A DNA stretch of 64,000 nucleotides from NCBI RefSeq assembly GCF_027925385.1, contig NZ_AP027142.1:602001-666000 (forward strand), read 5' to 3'. Every line of letters begins with the position of its first letter. The first letter of the stretch is position 1. The notes beneath the pieces are model-generated. The model saw nothing but the letters and a program-made list of their open reading frames with translations. It did not search any database and had not been told where the DNA came from. Shown piece by piece: positions 8,755 through 16,496 of the stretch. This DNA is from Methylocystis iwaonis (lineage in GTDB: Bacteria > Pseudomonadota > Alphaproteobacteria > Rhizobiales > Beijerinckiaceae). Position numbers and translations under genes: made by a program.

Positions 8755-10251
8755 TCACGCCACCAGGCTGTCGGCGGGGGAATCCGCTCCCTCTTCTTCG
8801 AGGCCGTATTCCTTCATCTTGCGATAAAGCGTCGAACGGCCGATCCCGAGACGTCGCGCAATCTCCGACATTTGTCCGCGGTAATGGGTGAGCGCGAAGC
8901 GGATCGTCTCTTTCTCCAAATCATTGAGCTTGCGCATCTCGCCATTGGGCGCGAGAAGCGGCAGCACATTGGGGTCGCGGATTTCGACGCGCACGATCTC
9001 GCGCTCGCGCGGCGCGTCGACGGGCGGCGCAAATACAGGCGCCGGCGGAACGCGCACGTCATAGCCTTCGACATGCGCCGCAATCTGCGGAAACTCGGCG
9101 ACGGTCAGCTCGTCGCCCTCGGAGAGCACGACGGCGCGGAACACCGTGTTCTCGAGTTGTCGCACATTGCCGGGCCAGTCGTAGCTCGTGAGCAGCGAGA
9201 GGACCTCCGCCGTCATGCCACGGATGTTGCGTCCTTCCTCCGCCGCGAAACGCGCCGCGAAGCGCCGCGCCAGATCGGCGATGTCTTCACGTCGCGAGCG
9301 CAGCGACGGAATGCCGATCGGAAAGACATTCAGGCGGTAGAACAGATCTTCGCGGAACTCGCCACGCTTGACCTGCTCGATGAGGTTGCGGTTCGTCGCG
9401 GAGATCAAGCGGATGTCGACGCGCTGGGAACGCTTGGCGCCAATCGGGTCGATCTCCCCTTCCTGCAACGCGCGCAAGAGCTTCACCTGAATATCGAGCG
9501 GCAATTCGCCGATTTCGTCGAGGAAAAGCGTCCCGCCATTGGCCTCCATAAATTTGCCGGTATGTTTCTCGGTCGCGCCGGTGAAGGCGCCTTTCTCATG
9601 GCCGAAGAGGATCGATTCGACGAGGTTGGCGGGCAGGGCCCCGCAGTTGACGGTGACGAAGGGCTTGCCCTTGCGGTCCGAGCCACCCTGGATCGCGCGC
9701 GCCACGAGCTCCTTGCCGACGCCCGATTCGCCCTCGATGAGCACTGGAATATTGGAATGCGCGGCGCGCTCGCCGAGCCGGATCACGCGCTGCATCTCCG
9801 CGCTGCGCGACACCAGATCCTTGAAGGTCAAAGCCCCTTGCGCGCGGCGGTTGATGCGGCGAACCTCGCCCGCGAGCGCGTCGGCCGAAAGCGCGTTCTT
9901 GATCGAGATTTGAAGCCGCTCCGCGCCGACCGGCTTCACCACGAAGTCATGCGCGCCGGCGCGCATGGCGGAGATCACCGCCTCGATCGATCCATGGGCG
10001 GTCTGCACGATCACCGGCGTCGTGATCTTTGCGTCGCGCAGGCGCGTCAGCACGCCCATGCCGTCGAGATCGGGCATGACGAGATCGAGGATCAAGAGCG
10101 CGACAGGCTCCGCGCCGCCCCGCGTCAGCCGCGCCAGCGCCTCCTCGCCGCCTTCGACCGTCTCCGCTGCATAACCAAAGCGCTTGACCATGGCCTCGAG
10201 CAGGCGGCGCTGTACCGGATCGTCATCGGCGATGAGAATTGTGGAGGTCAT
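8755..10251 (-). CDS. Sigma-54-dependent response regulator (NtrC family)
   Basis: A 498-residue NtrC-type activator. The receiver domain (about 1-120) has the acidic pocket ADDD, phospho-acceptor Asp56 in ILDLVMPD, Thr in QTAHGS and Lys in VVKP. The AAA+ domain (about 145-380) has Walker A GESGVGKE, the sigma-54 contact loop GAFTGA and Walker B GGTLFLDEIGELP. The C-terminal Fis-type helix-turn-helix is RLGIGRSTLYRKMKEYG. It resembles the TacA/DctD group of alphaproteobacteria. No histidine kinase gene is adjacent, so its partner lies elsewhere. The first copy of an imperfect direct repeat (10265-10373) begins 13 bases upstream of its start codon, inside its likely promoter. Confidence 0.94.
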   Translation of the reverse strand: MTSTILIADDDPVQRRLLEAMVKRFGYAAETVEGGEEALARLTRGGAEPVALLILDLVMPDLDGMGVLTRLRDAKITTPVIVQTAHGSIEAVISAMRAGAHDFVVKPVGAERLQISIKNALSADALAGEVRRINRRAQGALTFKDLVSRSAEMQRVIRLGERAAHSNIPVLIEGESGVGKELVARAIQGGSDRKGKPFVTVNCGALPANLVESILFGHEKGAFTGATEKHTGKFMEANGGTLFLDEIGELPLDIQVKLLRALQEGEIDPIGAKRSQRVDIRLISATNRNLIEQVKRGEFREDLFYRLNVFPIGIPSLRSRREDIADLARRFAARFAAEEGRNIRGMTAEVLSLLTSYDWPGNVRQLENTVFRAVVLSEGDELTVAEFPQIAAHVEGYDVRVPPAPVFAPPVDAPREREIVRVEIRDPNVLPLLAPNGEMRKLNDLEKETIRFALTHYRGQMSEIARRLGIGRSTLYRKMKEYGLEEEGADSPADSLVA

Positions 10252-10264
10252 TATTGTTCCTGCC

Positions 10265-10373
10265 GCCCGGCTGTGCGTTTCGTCGCCGTGGCGATTTGTG
10301 CCCGGGGCGCATCGTTGCGAAACAGGGTAAAGTTCCGGTTAATCCAAGCCTTGGATTGCGTCATCATGGGACG
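10265..10373. repeat. Direct repeat copy A (109 bp) flanking a lipoprotein gene
   Basis: From GCCCGG at 10265 to GGGACG at 10373 this matches 10971-11061 in the same orientation. By hand alignment 76 of 91 shared positions are identical. The only length difference is an 18-base insertion in this copy, after CCCGGGGCG. It lies between the sigma-54 regulator gene and the divergent lipoprotein gene. Confidence 0.8.
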
Positions 10374-10480
10374 TCGCCCCTCGCGACCGCGCTTGCCCTT
10401 GGTCATTGCTTTTGGTATCGCCCTGACGACAGCTAAGCTTAGTGGTCAATTTTCTGGGCGAAATTCGAGGTTCTTTTCTA

Positions 10481-10963
10481 ATGCGCGGTCGGCCCCTTCT
10501 CTGCTTTGCCCTTGCTCTCTGGTCTTCTGGCTGCGCGACCGAATATAGCCGCGATGGCATAGGGCTGGCCGGTGGCGCCGAGGCCCAAATGATCACCAAT
10601 GACACTGCAAGAATATCTTCACGCGGAAACAGTTTTACGGACAAGGCGAGAGTCCAGGATTTTATCCTGCTGAAAGCTGCGGAGACCGCCACTGCGCGAG
10701 GGTTCACGCACTTCGCTATTATCAGCTCGGAAGACGCCTCGACCGAATCCACATACACGACGCCGAGCACAGCGCAGACAAGAGTTTCCGGCAACACTGC
10801 CTACACCACCTATCGGCCAGGGACGCGCAATACCGTAGTCGAGCCGGGCGAGGATGCGATGGTGAAGTTCTGTAAGCAGAGCAAGGCCGACCCCTGCTCG
10901 GGCATGCTGCCTGCGAATGAAATCATTCAGAACCTCGGGGCGAAATACTTCGCTAAAAATTAA
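10481..10963 (+). CDS. Lipoprotein of the CC0125/CC1285 family
   Basis: A 160-residue exported protein starting MRGRPLLCFALALWSSGC. The hydrophobic leader ends in a lipobox-like SSGC, so it is probably lipidated, although the lipobox lacks the usual leucine at -3. The segment SSRGNSFTDKARVQDFILLK followed by AAETATARGFTHFAII is the characteristic core of the CC0125/CC1285 lipoprotein family of alphaproteobacteria, whose function is unknown. A Thr/Ser-rich loop follows. The frame extends 13 codons upstream, but the leader fixes the start at 10481. The gene sits between two copies of a ~100-bp direct repeat. Confidence 0.82.
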   Translation: MRGRPLLCFALALWSSGCATEYSRDGIGLAGGAEAQMITNDTARISSRGNSFTDKARVQDFILLKAAETATARGFTHFAIISSEDASTESTYTTPSTAQTRVSGNTAYTTYRPGTRNTVVEPGEDAMVKFCKQSKADPCSGMLPANEIIQNLGAKYFAKN

Positions 10964-10970
10964 ACCTGGG

Positions 10971-11061
10971 GCCCGGCGCTGCGTTGCGTCGCCGTAACTA
11001 TTTATGCCCGGGGCGTAAAGTTCTGTGTAATCAAAGCCTTGCGTTGCGTCATATTGGGACG
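10971..11061. repeat. Direct repeat copy B (91 bp)
   Basis: Second copy of the repeat at 10265-10373, beginning 7 bases after the lipoprotein stop codon. It shares the blocks CGTCGCCGT, TGCCCGGGGCG, TAAAGTTC, AAGCCTTG, TTGCGTCAT and TGGGACG in the same order and spacing, without the 18-base insertion. It lies in the leader region of the alpha/beta hydrolase gene. Confidence 0.8.
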
Positions 11062-11210
11062 CAATGCATAGATTGCCTCAATTCCGCGCCCCGGATTCCC
11101 ATGATTTCGCGCTCATGAGCGCAAATGCGGTCGCATTCCTTTTCACGTGCAAAGTTTGAAACCCCCGCGGATCGAGGGCGTTAAGTGCCTTCGAGCGCGG
11201 GAGAGCAATC

Positions 11211-12380
11211 ATGAGCTTCACGAAATCGATCCAAAAAGACTTGGCCAAGTCCGGCGCCAAGTCCGGCGCCGCCGTCGGAACCAGCGTGTCGCAGTGGCTC
11301 GACGGGCGCGGCCCTGTCGAAAAAGCCGCCACGCGCGCCGAGTCCGCGCTCACCAAGGCAGCCAGACCAAGCCGGAGCGTTTCGGCTATCGTCGGTTCGG
11401 CGGCGGTTGGGCTCGCGGCTGCGATGGGGGCGCTCGCCTATTACAACATCCGCAAGACGCGCCAGGACGAAAGCGAGCATCCCCCGATCGGTCGGTTCAT
11501 CGACGTCGACGGCGTGCGCCTGCACTACATCGACAAGGGGAAGGGCGATGTCGTCACGCTCATCCACGGCAATCTGACGCTTGCCGAGGATTTCCTGCTG
11601 AGCGGCATCGTCGACAAGCTTGCGGAGCGCTACAGGGTCATCGTCTTCGATCGCCCCGGCTTCGGATATAGCGACAGACCCCATCGCATATGGACGCCTG
11701 GCGCCTACGCCGAGTTGTTGCAGAAGGCGTTTTCGCAGCTCGGCGTCGAGCGCGTGACGGTCGTCACCCATTCCTTCGCTTCGCTGATCGCCTTGGACCT
11801 CGCGCTCCAGTATCCGGCGCTGGTCGAAGGGCTGGTGTTGATCGCGGGCTATTTCTATCCGACAGCGCGAGCGGACGTGTTCTTCATGTCCTTTACCGCG
11901 ATGCCTGGCTTGGGCGATGTTATGCGCTACACGATCTCGCCGCCTCTCACGCGACTCTTCCTGCCTGGCGTTCTGCGGTGGCTATTCTCGCCTGCCCCGG
12001 TCACGGAGAGATTCGAGAAGGGGTTCCCGAATTCCTTTGCGGCGCGGCCCGTCCAGATCGGCGCAGAAGCGGAGGATAGCGTGCTGATGGTGGCCTCGGC
12101 GATGCAGCTACAAAGACGCTATGCCGAGCTAAAGCTTCCGATCGTCATATTGGCGGGCGACGGCGACAAGATGGTCGATTTGGATCGCCAGTCGAGGCGC
12201 TTTCACGACGAGGCGCCGCAAAGCGAGCTGATCGTGATCCCTGGCGCCGGCCACATGGCCCACCACACCGCGCCAGACCAGATCGAGGCGGCGGTCGATC
12301 GTGTCGCAAGGCCCGAGACGAAGCCAGGTCAGATCAAGCGGACGCAGGAGACGGCTTCTTCCTGGTCAAACAGAAGCTAG
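11211..12380 (+). CDS. Membrane-anchored alpha/beta hydrolase
   Basis: A 389-residue protein. The N-terminal 55 residues are Ala/Ser/Lys-rich, followed by one membrane helix (about 57-77, SVSAIVGSAAVGLAAAMGAL) and an alpha/beta hydrolase fold (about 90-360). The oxyanion region is TLIHGN, the probable nucleophile is Ser in VVTHSFASL, the acid is Asp in LAGDGDKM and the His is in GAGHMAHH. The nucleophile elbow reads T-H-S-F-A in place of the usual G-x-S-x-G, so the serine is kept but both glycines are replaced. The ATG at 11211 follows a GGGAG ribosome site. The substrate cannot be inferred. Confidence 0.88.
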   Translation: MSFTKSIQKDLAKSGAKSGAAVGTSVSQWLDGRGPVEKAATRAESALTKAARPSRSVSAIVGSAAVGLAAAMGALAYYNIRKTRQDESEHPPIGRFIDVDGVRLHYIDKGKGDVVTLIHGNLTLAEDFLLSGIVDKLAERYRVIVFDRPGFGYSDRPHRIWTPGAYAELLQKAFSQLGVERVTVVTHSFASLIALDLALQYPALVEGLVLIAGYFYPTARADVFFMSFTAMPGLGDVMRYTISPPLTRLFLPGVLRWLFSPAPVTERFEKGFPNSFAARPVQIGAEAEDSVLMVASAMQLQRRYAELKLPIVILAGDGDKMVDLDRQSRRFHDEAPQSELIVIPGAGHMAHHTAPDQIEAAVDRVARPETKPGQIKRTQETASSWSNRS

Positions 12381-12448
12381 ATGAAGGGCGCCGCCGCGCC
12401 TTCCCCACGCCCGGCGTTGGGGACAGGTCCTGCCCACAGGAATGTCGT

Positions 12449-12476
12449 AAAAAGCGGCGGTCGTTATGACCGCCGC
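12449..12476 (-). terminator. Rho-independent terminator of the L,D-transpeptidase gene
   Basis: On the minus strand a 9-bp perfect stem (GCGGCGGTC/GACCGCCGC, loop of 5) is followed by five T (A run at 12449-12453 on the plus strand). It lies 16 bases past the stop of the leftward L,D-transpeptidase gene. Confidence 0.75.
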
Positions 12477-12491
12477 CTGAAGGCGCAAGTC

Positions 12492-13799
12492 TTACTGCTC
12501 GTCCCGCGGCAGTAGCGGCTCGCCGCGCGGCCGCGGGCCCGCCGCCTGCGGCGCAGCGGCCTGCTGCGTCACGGGGGTCTGCGAATAGTCCGGCGCGTCG
12601 ACGACCCGGGCGTTCAACCCGTCGCGCTGATAAATGTCCTCGCGGAACTGGGTGACGCCGTCCGGCGTGCCCCAGGCCGTGATGTAAACCCAGTAGACCG
12701 GAACGGCGGGGTTGATCTTTACGTCGATGCGCTCGCCCGAGGCGATAGCGCGGTCGATGGCGTCGCGGTCCCAGCCCGGGGTCTCGCGCAGCAGGAAGGC
12801 GACATAGTCGCGCACATTCTGCAGGCGGATGCAGCCTGAGGAGACGAAGCGGAAATCGTCGCCGAAGACGCCCTTGGCCGGCGTGTCGTGCATATAGACG
12901 CCGTAAGGATTGGCGATGTCGATGCGCACCACGCCGAGCGAGTTGAAGTCGCCGCCGATGTCCTGCCGGAACTTGTAGTTCATCGCGTCGAGCGAGCGCC
13001 AGTTGATCTGCTCGGGCTGCAGCTCCTGGCCTTCCTTGTTGTAGACGCGGATATGGTTGTCGTGCAGGTAGTTCGGGTCCGCCTGCATCTTGGGAATCAG
13101 ATCCTTGCGGATGACCGAGGCGGGCACCGTCCAGAATGGATTGAAATTGATCTGATAGGCCTTGGTCTGCATCACCGGCGACTGGCGGTCGATCTTGCCG
13201 ACGCCCGCGATATGATGCGAAACGACCTGGCCCGCCTCCACCGTCTCGACCTGAGCCGCCGGAATATTGGCGGTGACGTAGCGATTTCCGAGGTCGTGGG
13301 AAAAGCTGCGCAGGCGCACGAGATTGGTCTCGAGCTGGCGGAGACGCGTTTCGGCGGGGATATTCAGCGCGGTGAGCGTCTGCTGGTTGACGACGCCGGT
13401 TTCGATGATGCCGTGGCGCGCCTGGAAGCGGCGCACGGCGGCCTCGACGTAGGAATCGAAAACCGGGCTCGTGCCGGTTTCGGCGCCGATGTCGCCCGAG
13501 ACGATGAGGCGCCGGCGCAGCGCCGACACCGCCGGGCCGTTGGAGCCGAGCCGCAATTGCTGGCTCGGCACCGCCGCCCAGCCGCCATTGGCGACGATTT
13601 CGCGATAGCGCTCGATGGCGGCTTCCGTCGCGGCGACAGTCGCTTCGGACAGGATAGGGGTGGTCGAGCGCGACACGGTCAGCCGCGCGTCGGCGTCGTA
13701 GCGCTGCGCCCATTCGGCCTGCCCGGTCTCCGCGCGCGCGGCAAAGGCCGCGCCGAGCGCGAGGCAGAGTGAAAGGGGAAGGATCGCCGATTTATGCAC
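12492..13799 (-). CDS. L,D-transpeptidase (YkuD domain) with peptidoglycan-binding domain
   Basis: A 435-residue exported cell-wall enzyme. A GTG start at 13797-13799 gives a clean signal peptide (LPLSLCLALGAAFA, cleavage after ARA); a longer frame to 13886 would put 29 charged residues before it. A PG_binding_1-type domain follows (LRLGSNGPAVSALRRRL...FQARHG), then an insert and the YkuD domain with VYMHDTPAKGVF and the catalytic Cys in FVSSGCIRLQN. The canonical SHGC is SSGC here. It forms 3-3 cross-links or attaches proteins to peptidoglycan in the periplasm. The tail is Pro/Ala/Gln-rich. It resembles the YcbB/LdtD type. A terminator follows at 12449-12476. Confidence 0.9.
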   Translation of the reverse strand: MHKSAILPLSLCLALGAAFAARAETGQAEWAQRYDADARLTVSRSTTPILSEATVAATEAAIERYREIVANGGWAAVPSQQLRLGSNGPAVSALRRRLIVSGDIGAETGTSPVFDSYVEAAVRRFQARHGIIETGVVNQQTLTALNIPAETRLRQLETNLVRLRSFSHDLGNRYVTANIPAAQVETVEAGQVVSHHIAGVGKIDRQSPVMQTKAYQINFNPFWTVPASVIRKDLIPKMQADPNYLHDNHIRVYNKEGQELQPEQINWRSLDAMNYKFRQDIGGDFNSLGVVRIDIANPYGVYMHDTPAKGVFGDDFRFVSSGCIRLQNVRDYVAFLLRETPGWDRDAIDRAIASGERIDVKINPAVPVYWVYITAWGTPDGVTQFREDIYQRDGLNARVVDAPDYSQTPVTQQAAAPQAAGPRPRGEPLLPRDEQ

Positions 13800-13964
13800 T
13801 GTTCGCTCCAGTCGCAGTCTGTTCCGCGGCCGCGGAGGGAAATGGAAAAGATCGGCGCGGCCCAAGCTACGCCGGCTGAGGTCCATATGATCTGCGGCTT
13901 CTGAGTTAACAAGGCCCGAATAGGCGGCGATTTTGTGACCCGCCCGGGCCGCGGCGCGCAGCGC

Positions 13965-14516
13965 TCAGACCAGCGTCTCCCCCGCGCGACTGTCGTCGAC
14001 AGCGATATCGTAGTAGTCGCGGGGCGTTAGACGCAGGCGCCCGGTAAACAGGCATTCAGGAAAGCGCCTGAGGGCGCGGTTGTAATCGGCGGTCGCCGTG
14101 GCGAGCCGCCGGCGCGCGGCGGCGAGACCGCCTTCCGCCTCTTCGAGCGCCGCGCGCAACTGGCGAAAATCATCGAGCCTCTGGATTTCCGGCGTCGCCT
14201 GCGCGCGCGCGAGGAGACCGTGAACGCCATCGCCGAGCCGGGCCTCCGCCAGAAGCCGCGCCTGAGGAGAGCCCGCCCGCCGCCCCGAGGCGTGAAGCCG
14301 CGCGACCACATCGACGGCCCCGCGCTCCTTCGGCGCAAAGGCGCGCATCACGCCGGCCAGCGCCGGGAGCATCGCGTGCCAATTGGCGAGTTCGGCGTCG
14401 ACCTGCTCGGCGGCGGCCTTGCATTGCGCATCCAGAGACTGGAGGCGCAGATAGCGGCTCGCCAACACGGCCGTAGCAATGCAAAGGCAAATAAAAGCGA
14501 TCAGAAACGGCGCCAT
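13965..14516 (-). CDS. LemA family protein
   Basis: A 183-residue protein with an N-terminal membrane helix (FLIAFICLCIATAVLASRYL) and a long helical body. The signature near the C terminus, ATADYNRALRRFPECLFTGR, is the conserved YN-x-x-x-x-FP block of LemA proteins, followed by DYYDIA in place of the common R-x-YFE ending. LemA proteins are membrane-anchored helical bundles of unclear role. There is no operon partner; the next gene on this strand begins 124 bases upstream. The C-terminal part is shorter than in typical LemA. Confidence 0.78.
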   Translation of the reverse strand: MAPFLIAFICLCIATAVLASRYLRLQSLDAQCKAAAEQVDAELANWHAMLPALAGVMRAFAPKERGAVDVVARLHASGRRAGSPQARLLAEARLGDGVHGLLARAQATPEIQRLDDFRQLRAALEEAEGGLAAARRRLATATADYNRALRRFPECLFTGRLRLTPRDYYDIAVDDSRAGETLV

Positions 14517-14639
14517 AGCGAGCCCTCCGCGCGCAGCTTCATCCGCCGGGCTTTGAGGGACCGTTACCGCGTGTGTACCTTTGGGAATATGCTTATTCTG
14601 GCGTAAATGCGGCAGGGGAGATGTCGAACGCCTGCTTGT

Positions 14640-15377
14640 TCAGTCCACCCGCACCCATCCATCCGTCCCCAGCCGCTCCTGCGGCAGGAAGCGCGCCTTA
14701 TAGGCCATTTTATGCGAGCCCTCGACCCAATAGCCGAGGTAAAGATTTCGCAGTCCGGCGACGCGGGCCCGCCTCATATGGTCGAGGATCATGAAGGTGC
14801 CGAGCGAGCGCTCCTCGAATTGAGGCTCATAGAACGAATAGACCATCGACAGGCCATCGGCGAGCCGATCGGTGAGGCAGCAGGCGATCAGGCGGTCGGC
14901 GTCGGCCCCCTGCGCGTCGGGCGACAGGCGATATTCGATCAGCCGCGTGTCGACATGGCTGTCCTCGATCATCATCTGATAATCGACCATGCTCATATCG
15001 GCCATCCCGCCATCGGAGTGGCGCGCGGTGACGTAACGGCGGAACAGCGCATATTGCTCCGGCGTCGCCCGCGCCGGGCGCGCCTCTCCGGCGATGTCGG
15101 CATTATGGCGCATCCCGCGCCGCTGCGTGCGCGAGGGAACGAACTCCTCGATCTTGACCCGCACCGAGACGCAGGCCCGGCAATGTTCGCAGGCCGGACG
15201 ATAGGCGATGGTCTGCGAGCGGCGGAAGCCGGATTGCGTCAGCGTGTCATTGAGCGCCGGCGCGCGCAGGCCGATCAGATGCGTGAACACCTTGCGCTCC
15301 GCCCGCCCCGGCAGATAGGGGCACGGCGCCGGCGAGGTGAGATAGAACTGTGGCGCGTCGCGAGGTTCTCTGGTCAC
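14640..15377 (-). CDS. bpt: Aspartate/glutamate leucyltransferase (arginyltransferase family)
   Basis: A 245-residue enzyme of the bacterial N-end rule pathway that transfers Leu from Leu-tRNA to proteins with N-terminal Asp or Glu, marking them for ClpSAP. The N-terminal region has [17 protein letters not shown] and [16 protein letters not shown] (the ATE-N cysteines). The C-terminal region has [19 protein letters not shown] and [17 protein letters not shown]. The length and motifs match Bpt of alphaproteobacteria, which databases also label arginyltransferase. It stands upstream of lemA on the same strand and downstream of the RDD gene. Confidence 0.95.
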   Translation of the reverse strand: MTREPRDAPQFYLTSPAPCPYLPGRAERKVFTHLIGLRAPALNDTLTQSGFRRSQTIAYRPACEHCRACVSVRVKIEEFVPSRTQRRGMRHNADIAGEARPARATPEQYALFRRYVTARHSDGGMADMSMVDYQMMIEDSHVDTRLIEYRLSPDAQGADADRLIACCLTDRLADGLSMVYSFYEPQFEERSLGTFMILDHMRRARVAGLRNLYLGYWVEGSHKMAYKARFLPQERLGTDGWVRVD

Positions 15378-15444
15378 GCTCGTCTCGTTTCGTAGATGAC
15401 GATCGCAAGAATAGGGCTAGAAACCGCTGCGCGCCATGGCGACC

Positions 15445-15930
15445 TCACGCCGATCGCCGCAGCACGATCACATCCGCCAGAATGTCGTGCAGACAGCGTT
15501 TGTCGCTGGTGATGAAGGACACCAGGAACAGCGGCGGAAACATCCAGGTCACGTAAAAGAGAACGGCGTGGACGGCCGCCTGCAGGAAGGGCACGGGCTC
15601 GCCCTGCATCGTCCGCATCTCGAGGTCCATGAAGGCCATGCCGGGCGTCGCCATGCGCCAGCCCGAGACCGTCAACCCATTGTAGAAGAAAGCGACGATC
15701 GGGAAGATCGGCGGCAGCAGCAGCGCCGACATGCCGAAGCTCAATATGAAAAGCCCGAAAAAGAGCGCCACCGACAGGCTCGTGACGAGGATGAGGTCGA
15801 GCCCCACCGCCATGATCCGCCGGCTGCGCACGCTTTCGAGCGCCGCGGCCGGAATATAGGGGCCTTGCGCCCGCTGGTAGGGCGGCGGCGCGCCCTTCGA
15901 GTAACCGCCAAAATCGCCGTCGCCGGCCAT
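15445..15930 (-). CDS. RDD family membrane protein
   Basis: A 161-residue inner membrane protein. A Gly/Pro-rich cytosolic N terminus leads to the RDD signature (ESVRSRRIMAVGLDLILV, with the Arg and Asp in the first helix) and two further hydrophobic segments, including LILSFGMSALLLPPIFPIV. The start at 15928-15930 (MAGDGDFGGYSKG) is preferred over a longer frame. RDD proteins are transporter-like or accessory membrane proteins; the function here is not evident. It lies just upstream of bpt, a pairing seen in related genomes. Confidence 0.88.
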   Translation of the reverse strand: MAGDGDFGGYSKGAPPPYQRAQGPYIPAAALESVRSRRIMAVGLDLILVTSLSVALFFGLFILSFGMSALLLPPIFPIVAFFYNGLTVSGWRMATPGMAFMDLEMRTMQGEPVPFLQAAVHAVLFYVTWMFPPLFLVSFITSDKRCLHDILADVIVLRRSA

Positions 15931-16148
15931 GTCTCTCTCCAACAGCGTCTCTCTCCCATAGCGCTCACCGCGCCACAGGCAAATGTCGGACGCCACAGAC
16001 TCGCTTTCAAGGCGCCCTTGCTCTGGGAGACAGATAATGGGGGATTAGCGGCGCCTCCGCCTTGACGAGGTCACGAAGCTGTCGCAAGCCTCGCCGGAAA
16101 TCGCCGGCAGGCCAAACCCGAGCCGGCCAACTCTTGCGGGAAAGCACC

Positions 16149-16403
16149 ATGGACACCAATGCGGTGGACTCCGCCGTCGACGGCGGTCATTTGCGCGCCT
16201 TTATCGAGCGAATCGAAAAGCTCGAAGAGGAAAAGCGCGCGATTGCCGACGACATCAAGGACGTCTACGCCGAAGCCAAGGGAACCGGCTTCGATCCGAA
16301 AATCATTCGCAAGATCGTCTCCCTGCGCCGCCAGGACAAGCATAAGCGCGAGGAGGAAGAAGAGATCATGGAGCTCTACCTTTCCGCGCTCGGCATGGAA
16401 TAG
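16149..16403 (+). CDS. gapR: GapR, nucleoid-associated protein (DUF2312)
   Basis: An 84-residue all-helical protein matching GapR (formerly DUF2312/UPF0335). Diagnostic segments are [38 protein letters not shown] and [18 protein letters not shown]. In Caulobacter GapR binds overtwisted, AT-rich DNA ahead of replication and transcription and stimulates type II topoisomerases. The length is exactly that of the family. The ATG at 16149 gives the family N terminus; upstream in-frame codons are unconserved. Confidence 0.95.
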   Translation: MDTNAVDSAVDGGHLRAFIERIEKLEEEKRAIADDIKDVYAEAKGTGFDPKIIRKIVSLRRQDKHKREEEEEIMELYLSALGME

Positions 16404-16496
16404 GCCGATAAGCTCGCGTTAACCATAAAGCCCTAACCCTTGCCATGCGCCGCCCGCGCCGTCTTGCGGGCCTTTCAGGCGCAGGCGAGGGATCAG

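Noticed and set aside
8872..10548. 558-codon rightward open frame over the response regulator
   Set aside because: It is antisense to a complete NtrC-type protein and crosses the intergenic repeat; no domain is visible.
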